A DNA stretch of 22,531 bases from Mesostigma viride (GCA_009746045.1 RPFO01001972.1:1-22531), one strand, 5' to 3'; shown: positions 1 through 12,695, counted from the first letter of the stretch. Numbers and translations are program-made. The notes: generated from the letters alone by a model not told the origin.

Positions 1-569
1 GTCGGGAAGGTGTAATGCTTTTATTTCCATGCTTCTCTGAAATTTCTTTTGCTTTATAGACAGTTGTGTTCGAGGAAATTCACGCGGTCTTCCTAAGCAG
101 CGGCATCATTTTCCCCAGACACTGACGAGCTGGCACCTGTCTCCTAAAGAGAGCGGCTCGTGCTTGTTAGAAAGGAGGCAGTGTGCATTTTGCGGGACAC
201 AATGCTTTGGTGGCACATGCGTCAGGTAGGCTGTTCCAATGGTCTCTTCACCTTTCCCACTGAGTAAATGTTAGCATTTGTCATGCTAACCAGAGCAGCT
301 AGCCACAGGTTGGCTGGATAAAAAGTCAGCTTATTTTCTCTTTATATACTGCGTGTGTGGTCCTCCACGTGTCCGGCTTGTTGGGCATTTTGGAAGAGGG
401 TTTATAATGTGTTGTTGGGTGGAACAACTTGGTTGTTGGCACAAAATCACACATTATTAGCCTGAGATAGGCATGACATATGCTGCTCAGGCGTGTCGTC
501 CTACCAGCCTTGTTGTTAAGGGTAGACTCACAAGGCTGGCTGTGCCGATGGAGGGGTGGGGCGTGCTAG
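1..569 (-). mobile_element. Partial TTAA-type element, inverted copy 3 (cut by window edge)
   Basis: This is the near-exact reverse complement of 14791-15355. That segment aligns at a constant offset with the interior of the complete TTAA element at 10149-12040, so by transitivity this is a third copy in inverted orientation. The part corresponding to 15356-16072, the end of the element, would lie about 717 bp outside the window to the left. No open frame of note and no transposase motif is visible. The perfect TTTATATA is shared with the other arm but has no linked gene. The element assignment is inferred from homology; the inverted repetition itself is seen directly. Confidence 0.6.
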
Positions 570-1217
570 CCCCCCCCCACACCCACGCATGCATGCTAGC
601 CCACACTCACACCCACGCATGCATGCTAGCCCACCCCCACACCCACGCATGCATGCTAGCCCCCCCACACACCCACGCATGCATGCCAGCCCCCCACACC
701 CACGCATGCATGACCGCCCCCCCACACCCACGCATGCATGCTAGCCCACCCCACACCCACGCATGCATGCTAGCCCCCCACACACCCACGCATGGATGCC
801 AGCCCCCACCACACCCACGCATGCATGACAGCCCCCCCACACCACGCATGCATGCTAGCCCCCCACACACACCCACGCATGCATGCCAGCCCCCATACAC
901 ACCCACGCATGCATGCCAGCCCCCCCCCACGCATGCATGCTAGCCCCCCACACACACCCACGCATGCATGCCAGCCCCCCCCACACCCACGCATGCATGC
1001 CAGCCCCCCCCACACTTACGCATGCATGCTAGCCCCCCACACACACCCACGCATGCATGCCAGCCCCCCCCACACCCACGCATGCAGGCTAGCCCAACCC
1101 CACACCCACGCATGCATGCCAGCCCACCCCCACACCCACACGTGCATGCCAGCCCACCCCCACACCCACGCATGCATGCCAGCCCACCCCCACACCACGC
1201 GTGCATGCCAGCCCACC
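570..1217. repeat. ~30-bp GCATGCATGC minisatellite, left array (~22 units)
   Basis: Tandem units of 26-31 bp each contain ACCCACGCATGCATGC followed by (C/T)AGC and a run of C and CA dinucleotides. Spacing between successive CGCATG motifs is mostly 29-31 bp (587, 617, 647, 677 and so on). The unit contains the perfect palindrome GCATGCATGC, often a second one (GCTAGC), and alternating purine-pyrimidine CACACA. Occasional units are point variants, such as CATGGATG near 790 and CACGTGCATG near 1139. The reverse-complement array at 14018-14790 is about 125 bp longer. Long overlapping open frames here (His/Cys/Met-rich) are repeat artefacts. Confidence 0.95.
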
Positions 1218-1496
1218 CCTAGCTTGAGCGTGCTTGTAAAGTTTTTGCATGGTTTATTAAAATGAGTGGAATATGTATTTATTGCATTAAATGTTAATTT
1301 TATTGATCATGAATGAAAATGGTCAACATTGCCGAAGTGCCCCTAAATTGCTCAATATTGTGTGCTCAAGAATTCAATGAGGATTGTCATCATGGAAACC
1401 CGCACAAATTCACGATTCCGGGCATGCATGTGAAAGTATCAAGAACAATTTTCAATTAAGAATGGTATCTCATTGTTCCATGAATCAATATGACTC
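1218..1496. other. Single-copy spacer of the left palindrome arm
   Basis: About 280 bp of AT-rich sequence lies between the minisatellite and the 71-bp satellite. It recurs inverted at 13741-14017 and nowhere else in the window. I see no open frame, RNA or terminal-repeat signature in it. Its presence in both arms, in the same position between two different tandem arrays, is what ties the arms together as one duplicated and inverted block rather than two independent satellite expansions. Confidence 0.85.
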
Positions 1497-2223
1497 CATG
1501 TACGTAGACAAGCCATGATGACCCCATGGGAGCCTGAATCCTCATCATTAAATACATAAATGCCACCCATGTACGTAGACGGGCCATGATGACACCAATG
1601 GAGCCTGAATCCTCATCATTAATTACATAAATGCCAACCATGTACATACACGGGCAATGATGACACCATGGGAGCCTGAATCCTCATCATTAATTACATA
1701 AATGCCAACCATGTACGTAGGCCAGCCATGATGACACTGTGGGAGCCTGAATCCTCATCATTAATTTCATACATGCCAACAACACGTAGACGGGCCATAA
1801 TGACACCACGGGAGCCTGAATCCTGATCATTTTTTTTTCTTTGACATCCATGTACGTAGGCCAGCCATGATGACACCATGGGAGCCTGAATCCTCATCAT
1901 TTTTTTTCTGAGACATCCATGTACGTAGGCCAGCCATGATGACACCATGGGAGCCTGAATCCTCATCATTTTTTTTCTGAGACATCCATGTACGTAGGCC
2001 AGCCATGATGACACCATGGGAGCCTGAATCCTCATCATTAAATACATACATGCCATCCATGTACGTAGACAGGCCATGACATCTGACACCATGGGAGCCT
2101 GAATCCTCATCATTTACTATTCCTTGACATCCATGTACGTAGACGGGCCATGATGACACCATGGGAGCCTGAATCCTCTTCATTTTTTTTTCTTTGACAT
2201 CCATGTACATACGTAGGCCAGCC

Positions 2224-3738
2224 ATGATGACACCAATGGAGCCTGAATCCTCATCATTAATTACATACATAAATGCCATGATCATCAATGACCCCATGGG
2301 AGCCTGAATCCTCATCATTAAATACATAAATGCCACGGTCCATGTACGTAGACGGGCCATGATGACACCAATGGAGCCTGAATCCTCATCATTAATTACA
2401 TAAATGCCAACCATGTACATACACGGGCAATGATGACACCATGGGAGCCTGAATCCTCATCATTAATTACATAAATGCCAACCATGTACGTAGGCCAGCC
2501 ATGATGACACTATGGGAGCCTGAATCCTCATCATTCATTTCATACATGCCAACAACACGTAGACGGGCCATAATGACACCACGGGAGCCTGAATCCTCAT
2601 CATTTTTTTTTCTTTGACATCCATGTACGTAGGCCAGCCATGATGACACCATGGGAGCCTGAATCCTCATCATTTTTTTTCTGAGACATCCATGTACGTA
2701 GGCCAGCCATGATGACACCATGGGAGCCTGAATCCTCATCATTAAATACATACATGCCATCCATGTACGTAGACAGGCCATGATGACACCATGGGAGCCT
2801 GAATCCTCATCATTTACTATTCCTTGACATCCATGTACGTAGACGGGCCATGATGACACCATGGGAGCCTGAATCCTCATCATTTTTTTTTCTTTGACAT
2901 CCATGTACATACGTAGGCCAGCCATGATGACACCAATGGAGCCTGAATTCTCATCATTAATTACATACATGCCATCCATGTACGTAGACAGGCCATGACA
3001 TCTGACACCATGGGAGCCTGAATCCTCATCATTTACTATTCCTTGACATCCATGTACGTAGACGGGCCATGATGACACCATGGGAGCCTGAATCCTCATC
3101 ATTTTTTTTTCTTTGACATCCATGTACATACGTAGGCCAGCCATGATGACACCAATGGAGCCTGAATCCTCATCATTAATTACATACATAAATGCCAACC
3201 ATGTACATACACGGGCAATGATGACACCAATGGAGCCTGAATCCTCATCATTAATTACATAAATGGCAACCATGTACATACACGGGCAATGATGACACCA
3301 TGGGAGCCTGAATCCTCATCATTTTTTTTTTCTTTGACATCCATGTACATACGTAGGCCAGCCATGATGACACCAATGGAGCCTGAATCCTCATCATTAA
3401 TTACATACATGCCATCCATGTACGTAGACAAGCCATGATGACCCATGGGAGCCTGAATCCTCATCATTAATTACATACATGCCATCCATGTACGTAGACA
3501 GGCCATGATGACACCATGGGAGCCTGAATCCTCATCATTTACTATTCCTTGACATCCATGTACGTAGGCCAGCCATGGAGACACCATGGGAGCCTGAATC
3601 CTCCTCATTAATTACATAAATGCCAACCATGTACGTAGACAAGCCATGATGACCCCATGGGAGCCTGAATCCTCATCATTAATTACATAAATGCCATCCA
3701 TGTACGTAGACGGGCCATGATGACACCATGGGAGCCTG
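2224..3738 (+). repeat. Higher-order block, copy A
   Basis: About 1.5 kb of consecutive 71-bp units whose linker classes and private variants recur in the same order at about 7330-8846, 5106 bp away. Markers are the unusual unit with ATGATCATCAATGACCCC (2279 and 7385), the GACATCTGACACC insertion, and GAATTCTCATC in place of GAATCCTCATC (about 2945 and 8051). A third, partial copy of the same order starts near 6003. Only small differences separate copies, such as a 2-base loss near 3438. Confidence 0.8.
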
Positions 3739-6700
3739 AATCCTCATCATTTACTATTCCTTGACATCCATGTACGTAGGCCAGCCATGGAGACACCATG
3801 GGAGCCTGAATCCTCCTCATTAATTACATAAATGCCAACCATGTACGTAGACAAGCCATGATGACCCCATGGGAGCCTGAATCCTCATCATTAATTACAT
3901 AAATGCCATCCATGTAGTAGACGGGCCATGATGACACCATGGGAGCCTGAATCCTCCTCATTAATTACATAAATGCCAACCATGTACGTAGACAAGCCAT
4001 GATGACACCATGGGAGCCTGAATCCTCATCATTAATTACATAAATGCCATCCATGTACGTAGACGGGCCATGATGACACCATGGGAGCCTGAATCCTCAT
4101 CATTAATTACATAAATGCCAACCATGTACGTAGGCCAGCCATGGAGACACCATGGGAGCCTGAATCCTCATCATTAATTACATACATGCCAACAATGTAG
4201 GTAGACAAGCCATGATGACACCATGGGAGCCTGAATCCTCATCATTTATTTTATGAGACATCCATGTACGTAGGCCAGCCATGATGACACCATGGGAGCC
4301 TGAATCCTCATCATTTACTATTCCTTGACATCCATGTACGTAGGCCAGCCATGGAGACACCATGGGAGCCTGAATCCTCCTCATTAATTACATAAATGCC
4401 AACCATGTACGTAGACAGGCCATGATGACCCCATGGGAGCCTGAATCCTCATCATTAATTACATAAATGCCATCCATGTAAGTAGACGGGCCATGATGAC
4501 ACCATGGGAGCCTGAATCCTCCTCATTAATTACATAAATGCCAACCATGTACGTAGACAAGCCATGATGACACCATGGGAGCCTGAATCCTCATCATTAA
4601 TTACATAAATGCCATCCATGTACGTAGACGGGCCATGATGACACCATGGGAGCCTGAATCCTCATCATTAATTACATAAATGCCATTCATGTACGTAGGC
4701 CAGCCATGGAGACACCATGGGAGCCTGAATCCTCATCATTAATTACATACATGCCAACAATGTAGGTAGACAAGCCATGATGACACCATGGGAGCCTGAA
4801 TCCTCATCATTTATTTTATGAGACATCCATGTACGTAGGCCAGCCATGATGACACCATGGGAGCCTGAATCCTCATCATTTCTTTTTCTTTGACATCCAT
4901 GTACGTAGGCCAGCCATGATGACACCATGGGAGCCTGAATCCTCCTCATTAATTACATACATGCCATCCATGTACGTACACGGGCCATGATGACACCATG
5001 GGAGCCTGAATCCTCCTCATTACTATTCCTTGACATCCATGTACGTAGACGGGCCATGATGACACCATGGGAGCCTGAATCCTCATCATTTTTTTTTCTT
5101 TGACATCCATGTACATACGTAGGCCAGCCATGATGACACCAATGGAGCCTGAATCCTCATCATTAATTACATACATAAATGCCATGATCATCATGATGAC
5201 CCATGGGAGCCTGAATCCTCATCATTAAATACATAAATGCCACGGTCCATGTACGTAGACGGGCCATGATGACACCAATGGAGCCTGAATCCTCATCATT
5301 AATTACATAAATGCCAACCATGTACATACACGGGCAATGATGACACCATGGGAGCCTGAATCCTCATCATTAATTACATAAATGCCAACCATGTACGTAG
5401 GCCAGCCATGATGACACTATGGGAGCCTGAATCCTCATCATTAATTTCATACATGCCAACACACGTAGACGGGCCATAATGACACCACGGGAGCCTGAAT
5501 CCTCATCATTAATTACATACATGCCAACAATGTAGGTAGACAAGCCATGATGACACCATGGGAGCCTGAATCCTCATCATTTATTTTATGAGACATCCAT
5601 GTACGTAGGCCAGCCATGATGACACCATGGGAGCCTGAATCCTCATCATTTCTTTTTCTTTGACATCCATGTACGTAGGCCAGCCATGATGACACCATGG
5701 GAGCCTGAATCCTCCTCATTAATTACATACATGCCATCCATGTACGTACACGGGCCATGATGACACCATGGGAGCCTGAATCCTCCTCATTTACTATTCC
5801 TTGACATCCATGTACGTAGGCCAGCCATGGAGACACCATGGGAGCCTGAATCCTCATCATTAATTACATAAATGCCAACCATGTACGTAGACAAGCCATG
5901 ATGACACCATGGGAGCCTGAATCCTCCTCATTAATTACATAAATGCCAACCATGTACGTAGACAAGCCATGATGACACCATGGGAGCCTGAATCCTCATC
6001 ATTAAATACATACATGCCATCCATGTACGTAGACAGGCCATGATGACACCATGGGAGCCTGAATCCTCATCATTTACTATTCCTTGACATCCATGTACGT
6101 AGACGGGCCATGATGACACCATGGGAGCCTGAATCCTCATCATTTTTTTTTCTTTGACATCCATGTACATACGTAGGCCAGCCATGATGACACCAATGGA
6201 GCCTGAATTCTCATCATTAATTACATACATGCCATCCATGTACGTAGACAGGCCATGACATCTGACACCATGGGAGCCTGAATCCTCATCATTTACTATT
6301 CCTTGACATCCATGTACGTAGACGGGCCATGATGACACCATGGGAGCCTGAATCCTCATCATTTTTTTTTCTTTGACATCCATGTACATACGTAGGCCAG
6401 CCATGATGACACCAATGGAGCCTGAATCCTCATCATTAATTACATACATAAATGCCAACCATGTACATACACGGGCAATGATGACACCAATGGAGCCTGA
6501 ATCCTCATCATTAATTACATAAATGCCAACCATGTACATACACGGGCAATGATGACACCATGGGAGCCTGAATCCTCATCATTTTTTTTTTCTTTGACAT
6601 CCATGTACATACGTAGGCCAGCCATGATGACACCAATGGAGCCTGAATCCTCATCATTAATTACATACATGCCATCCATGTACGTAGACAAGCCATGATG

Positions 6701-7329
6701 ACACCATGGGAGCCTGAATCCTCATCATTAATTACATACATGCCATCCATGTACGTAGACAGGCCATGATGACACCATGGGAGCCTGAATCCTCATCATT
6801 TACTATTCCTTGACATCCATGTACGTAGGCCAGCCATGGAGACACCATGGGAGCCTGAATCCTCCTCATTAATTACATAAATGCCAACCATGTACGTAGA
6901 CAAGCCATGATGACCCCATGGGAGCCTAAATCCTCATCATTAATTACATAAATGCCATCCATGTACGTAGACGGGCCATGATGACACCATGGGAGCCTGA
7001 ATCCTCCTCATTAATTACATAAATGCCAACCATGTACGTAGACAAGCCATGATGACACCATGGGAGCCTGAATCCTCATCATTTACTATTCCTTGACATC
7101 CATGTACGTAGGCCAGCCATGATGACACCAATGGAGCCTGAATCCTCCTCGTTAATTACATAAATGCCAACCATGTACGTAGACAAGCCATGATGACCCC
7201 ATGGGAGCCTGAATCCTCATCATTTACTATTCCTTGACATCCATGTACGTAGACGGGCCATGATGACACCATGGGAGCCTGAATCCTCATCATTTACTAT
7301 TCCTTGACATCCATGTACGTAGGCCAGCC

Positions 7330-8846
7330 ATGATGACACCAATGGAGCCTGAATCCTCATCATTAATTACATACATAAATGCCATGATCATCAATGACCC
7401 CATGGGAGCCTGAATCCTCATCATTAAATACATAAATGCCACGGTCCATGTACGTAGACGGGCCATGATGACACCAATGGAGCCTGAATCCTCATCATTA
7501 ATTACATAAATGCCAACCATGTACATACACGGGCAATGATGACACCATGGGAGCCTGAATCCTCATCATTAATTACATAAATGCCAACCATGTACGTAGG
7601 CCAGCCATGATGACACTATGGGAGCCTGAATCCTCATCATTAATTTCATACATGCCAACAACACGTAGACGGGCCATAATGACACCACGGGAGCCTGAAT
7701 CCTCATCATTTTTTTTTCTTTGACATCCATGTACGTAGGCCAGCCATGATGACACCATGGGAGCCTGAATCCTCATCATTTTTTTTCTGAGACATCCATG
7801 TACGTAGGCCAGCCATGATGACACCATGGGAGCCTGAATCCTCATCATTAAATACATACATGCCATCCATGTACGTAGACAGGCCATGATGACACCATGG
7901 GAGCCTGAATCCTCATCATTTACTATTCCTTGACATCCATGTACGTAGACGGGCCATGATGACACCATGGGAGCCTGAATCCTCATCATTTTTTTTTCTT
8001 TGACATCCATGTACATACGTAGGCCAGCCATGATGACACCAATGGAGCCTGAATTCTCATCATTAATTACATACATGCCATCCATGTACGTAGACAGGCC
8101 ATGACATCTGACACCATGGGAGCCTGAATCCTCATCATTTACTATTCCTTGACATCCATGTACGTAGACGGGCCATGATGACACCATGGGAGCCTGAATC
8201 CTCATCATTTTTTTTTCTTTGACATCCATGTACATACGTAGGCCAGCCATGATGACACCAATGGAGCCTGAATCCTCATCATTAATTACATACATAAATG
8301 CCAACCATGTACATACACGGGCAATGATGACGCCAATGGAGCCTGAATCCTCATCATTAATTACATAAATGCCAACCATGTACATACACGGGCAATGATG
8401 ACACCATGGGAGCCTGAATCCTCATCATTTTTTTTTTCTTTGACATCCATGTACATACGTAGGCCAGCCATGATGACACCAATGGAGCCTGAATCCTCAT
8501 CATTAATTACATACATGCCATCCATGTACGTAGACAAGCCATGATGACACCATGGGAGCCTGAATCCTCATCATTAATTACATACATGCCATCCATGTAC
8601 GTAGACAGGCCATGATGACACCATGGGAGCCTGAATCCTCATCATTTACTATTCCTTGACATCCATGTACGTAGGCCAGCCATGGAGACACCATGGGAGC
8701 CTGAATCCTCCTCATTAATTACATAAATGCCAACCATGTACGTAGACAAGCCATGATGACCCCATGGGAGCCTGAATCCTCATCATTAATTACATAAATG
8801 CCATCCATGTACGTAGACGGGCCATGATGACACCATGGGAGCCTGA
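7330..8846 (+). repeat. Higher-order block, copy B
   Basis: Counterpart of 2224-3738 at a 5106-bp offset, with the same order of linker classes and the same rare variants. After 8846 the next unit uses the TTAATTACATAAATGCC linker, whereas copy A uses TTTACTATTCC, which marks the end of the shared block. The near identity implies a recent segmental duplication or unequal exchange of about 20 units at a time. Confidence 0.8.
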
Positions 8847-9193
8847 ATCCTCCTCATTAATTACATAAATGCCAACCATGTACGTAGACAAGCCATGATG
8901 ACACCATGGGAGCCTGAATCCTCATCATTTACTATTCCTTGACATCCATGTACGTAGGCCAGCCATGATGACACCAATGGAGCCTGAATCCTCCTCGTTA
9001 ATTACATAAATGCCAACCATGTACGTAGACAAGCCATGATGACCCCATGGGAGCCTGAATCCTCATCATTTACTATTCCTTGACATCCATGTACGTAGAC
9101 GGGCCATGATGACACCATGGGAGCCTGAATCCTCATCATTTACTATTCCTTGACATCCATGTACGTAGGCCAGCCATGATGACACCAATGGAG

Positions 9194-9231
9194 CCTGAAT
9201 CCTCTTCATTTTCTTAATGAGAGGATTCAGG
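9194..9231. repeat. Hairpin replacing part of one satellite unit
   Basis: CCTGAATCCTCT is followed 14 bases later by AGAGGATTCAGG, its perfect 12-base reverse complement. The short loop can add a CATT/AATG pairing. The second half is ordinary satellite sequence in reverse orientation, after which the array continues forward. I saw no other unit in the window with this structure. Confidence 0.85.
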
Positions 9232-10144
9232 TTACATAAATGCCAACCATGTAGGTAGACAAGCCATGATGACACCATGGGAGCCTGAATCCTCATCATT
9301 AAATACATAAATGCCATCCATGTACGTAGGCCAGCCATGGAGACACCATGGGAGCCTGAATCCTCCTCATTAATTACATAAATGCCAACCATGTACGTAG
9401 ACAAGCCATGATGACACCATGGGAGCCTGAATCCTCATCATTTACTATTCCTTGACATCCATGTACGTAGGCCAGCCATGATGACACCAATGGAGCCTGA
9501 ATCCTCCTCGTTAATTACATAAATGCCAACCATGTACGTAGACAAGCCATGATGACCCCATGGGAGCCTGAATCCTCATCATTTACTATTCCTTGACATC
9601 CATGTACGTAGACGGGCCATGATGACACCATGGGAGCCTGAATCCTCTTCATTAATTACATAAATGCCAACCATGTACGTAGACGGGCCATGATGACACC
9701 ATGGGAGCCTGAATCCTCATCATTTTTTTTATGAAACATCCATGTACGTAGGCCAGCCATGATGACACCATGGGAGCCTGAATCCTCATCATTTTTTTTT
9801 CTTTGACATCCATGTACGTAGACGGGCCATGATGACACCATGGGAGCCTGAATCCTCATCATTAATTACATACATGCCATCCATGTACGTACACGGGCCA
9901 TGATGACACCATGGGAGCCTGAATCCTCATCATTTACTATTCCTTGACATCCATGTACGTAGGCCAGCCATGGAGACACCATGGGAGCCTGAATCCTCCT
10001 CGTTAATTACATAAATGCCAACCATGTACGTAGACAAGCCATGATGACCCCATGGGAGCCTGAATCCTCATCATTAATTACATAAATGCCATTCATGTAC
10101 GTAGGCCAGCCATGGAGACACCATGGGAGCCTGAATCCTCATCA

Positions 10145-10148
10145 TTAA
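10145..10148. repeat. TTAA target-site duplication, left
   Basis: TTAA directly abuts the element's GGGGAGGGTCCC end and is matched by TTAA at 12041-12044. Joining the two flanks across a single TTAA gives CATCATTAATTACATACATG, exactly the normal sequence of a satellite unit (for example around 4736-4755). Confidence 0.88.
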
Positions 10149-12040
10149 GGGGAGGGTCCCATAGAAATATATCAAAACTTACCCCCCTAATAACTACAGA
10201 AATGCAACTGACAACCACTGAATGATGTTTGGGGACCATAAACATGATGTTTGGGCATGCATACCACCACTTGTTGGGGTACTACCCCCAGCCATACACC
10301 GGCTATGAGCTAAAAATAGAAAAAAACGCTGTCCGGGGCACATCTTGCCCAGAACAGTGGGAGAACCAGTTGCATGAAAAAAGCACACCCCATATAAAAA
10401 TGTCATGGGACATTGTTTCTACCTAATTGGATCAACAAAATCAGCACATCCCTTTGAGTTATTAATTTTTGGGCCAAAAATACGCTTTTTTAGGCGGGGC
10501 GTCCCCATACACACTCATAACACATCAATTAGGCCTGAAAAGCACAAGTCAAATTCTGTCATGACCATAGAAGGCACTGTCAAAGTTTGGTGGCATTCTG
10601 AGCTCAGCTGTAGCAGTTATTAATTTTGGCAGTTGGCCACCTATGCAGACGCTAAGGAAGGCATTAGTGAGTATTAAGGCACACTAACACTTCCTATGCC
10701 ATCCAAAAGGCTCCTGACCATGCCCAATTCGACCACAATGTACAAGGAGGTGGCTGGGCACGTCATGTGCCCTTGCCTTACCTCGACACGGGCAACCTGT
10801 TGCGTGTGTGCACAACAATGAGGCAGGTAGCTCTACATGCCTAGCCAACACTTCTAAAGCATATTCCAGGTTTATGGTGTGGGCATCATCCCAAAACCAA
10901 GCTCAAACACACCCTAGAAAGCCATATCCACTAATTGCCCAACAAGGGTAACAACAGACAGTCCACAGAGAAAGCAGAATTATCATACATGCTGCTTGCC
11001 AAGGCTTCTTACCATGGTTACCTTGCCTTGCTAGCATATGCATTAGGGCTCTCCCATTTTAGTGGGAGAAAGGCCAACAAGACAACGATAACCCCTACCT
11101 ACGTGCAGTTCCACCCATGCAGTATGCCCCTCAGAAAAACCACTGCCACCTTTCTTTCCAGCGCAATTGTTTGCCAAGAAACAAACTCAAGCTTGTGAGC
11201 CTCTAACCACAATGAAGCCCTCTGCTAAGAAAGGCCGCGTCAATATTCACACAAAACTGAGTGCTGTTAGCAATCTCCTTCCAAGAAACCACTCAGCAAA
11301 TCCCTGACAACTTGACGACATGCCACGGTCACGCTTTGACACATCCCAGCCATGCAACGTACATAAAAACCACTGAAAGGTGCCAGGAATCTGGCGATGC
11401 GCAGCACAGAATGGCATTATACCTGGCGCTAACTGCACGGAAAGAAGCCGAAAACTTGCGTTGATAACCCATAAAGGAAGCGAAACATTCATAGGGTCAC
11501 GTTGATCACACGATCGTACCATTACCGGAATTGTCCTTCGCCAAGCGGCGCAAGAAAGAACAACCTTCCATGGAATAATAAGACGCGCATCCCGCGAGCC
11601 TGGAGAGTGTCTTACAGATCATGACGGAAATGTTGCCGAAACCCAGCAAATTTTTTAAAGCTTTACCAATAACGATTTAAACGCATCCTTGACGCTAGGT
11701 AAATCCCATAAAACCTGACAATCACCGCCGCCAGCGTGCATTCTAATTTATTCCTCTCGACGAAAACATCAGATTGGACCCCCGTGGCGATGGTCATCAA
11801 TAAAATCATCGACACTGCAAAAAACGCGAACTCCGCTACGAGGTAGTATCATTTACTCATCGTCTTTAAGATTCGCTCAGTTTCTCTGCATTCCGCGAGC
11901 TATCTTTTTCTACTCTGCCTGAAAGCACGTCGCCATGGCCAGCTCCGGTAGGGGTGCGCGCCCCGTGCACCACTTTTTCACGGTACGGACGGGTACCGCG
12001 AATTTTTCGGCGCCAAAATATTCGCGCCGGGACCGTCCCC
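10149..12040 (+). mobile_element. Non-autonomous TTAA (piggyBac-like) DNA transposon, complete copy 1
   Basis: A 1892-bp insertion within the 71-bp satellite. Its ends are GGGGAGGGTCCC at the left and GGGACCGTCCCC at the right, giving 12-bp terminal inverted repeats with one mismatch. It is bounded by TTAA on both sides. Exact TTAA duplication with short terminal inverted repeats is characteristic of piggyBac-superfamily elements. No transposase is visible: open frames are all under about 90 codons and none carries recognisable catalytic context, so it would have to be mobilised in trans. The right end holds GC-rich near-palindromes around GGCGCC and GGTACC (11990-12030). A diverged, collinear relative lies at 14969-16072. 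Orientation is arbitrary. Superfamily assignment rests on the target site and ends only. Confidence 0.82.
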
Positions 12041-12044
12041 TTAA
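12041..12044. repeat. TTAA target-site duplication, right
   Basis: Second copy of the TTAA flanking the element. The sequence after it (TTACATACATGCCAACAATGTAGG) continues a satellite unit in the correct phase, so no satellite bases were lost at insertion. Confidence 0.88.
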
Positions 12045-12695
12045 TTACATACATGCCAACAATGTAGGTAGACAAGCCATGATGACACCATGGGAGCCTG
12101 AATCCTCATCATTTATTTTATGAGACATCCATGTACGTAGGCCAGCCATGATGACACCATGGGAGCCTGAATCCTCATCATTTCTTTTTCTTTGACATCC
12201 ATGTACGTAGGCCAGCCATGATGACACCATGGGAGCCTGAATCCTCCTCATTAATTACATACATGCCATCCATGTACGTACACGGGCCATGATGACACCA
12301 TGGGAGCCTGAATCCTCCTCATTTACTATTCCTTGACATCCATGTACGTAGGCCAGCCATGGAGACACCATGGGAGCCTGAATCCTCATCATTAATTACA
12401 TAAATGCCAACCATGTACGTAGACAAGCCATGATGACACCATGGGAGCCTGAATCCTCCTCATTAATTACATAAATGCCAACCATGTACGTAGACAAGCC
12501 ATGATGACACCATGGGAGCCTGAATCCTCATCATTAATTACATACATGCCATCCATGTACGTAGACAGGCCATGATGACACCATGGGAGCCTGAATCCTC
12601 ATCATTTACTATTCCTTGACATCCATGTACGTAGGCCAGCCATGGAGACACCATGGGAGCCTGAATCCTCATCATTAAATACATAAATGCCATCC

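Larger units (their letters stand above)
1..2110. repeat. Left arm of a large imperfect palindrome
   Basis: This stretch is the reverse complement of about 13196-15355. Base 1 pairs with base 15355, and no net indel occurs for at least the first 348 bases: TTTATATA at 341-348 mirrors TATATAAA at 15008-15015. The arms then share a minisatellite of different copy number, a ~280-bp spacer, and eight or nine 71-bp satellite units in mirrored order. The right arm has one unit fewer in the poly-T/CTGAGACAT class. Pairing begins at the very first base of the window, so the arm very probably extends further left than can be seen. Confidence 0.93.
1497..10148 (+). repeat. 71-bp satellite, large direct array (~122 units)
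   Basis: Tandem units average 71 bp; successive AGCCTGAATCCTC motifs fall at 1531, 1602 and so on. Each unit has a well-conserved ~50-bp core running from CCATGTACGTAG through GCCATGATGACACCATGG to GAGCCTGAATCCTC. A ~20-bp linker follows that comes in discrete classes: TTAATTACATAAATGCC, TTTACTATTCCTTGACAT, poly-T with CTTTGACAT, poly-T with CTGAGACAT, and TTTATTTTATGAGACAT. The core has an inverted CCATG...CATGG pair. Blocks of units are themselves duplicated (for example about 2224-3738 with 7330-8846, and 4743-4949 with 5513-5719). A period of 71 is not a multiple of three, so open minus-strand frames of 68-270 codons are chance by-products. The array ends at the TTAA where the transposon at 10149 inserted. 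Confidence 0.97.

Noticed and set aside
473-1265. 156- and 157-codon frames in the ~30-bp minisatellite, and the 225-codon frame at 14206-14883
   Set aside because: His/Pro/Met/Cys or Gly/Trp/Cys repeats generated by the minisatellite, open on both strands and in several frames. Present equally in both palindrome arms.
2467-3279. 270-codon minus-strand open frame (repeated at 7573-8385; shorter ones throughout both 71-bp arrays)
   Set aside because: A 71-bp period shifts frame each unit, so the same DNA is read in successive frames (DEDSGSHGVIMA, then RIQAPMVSSWLAY). Length depends only on where a linker supplies a stop. No codon bias or family resemblance.
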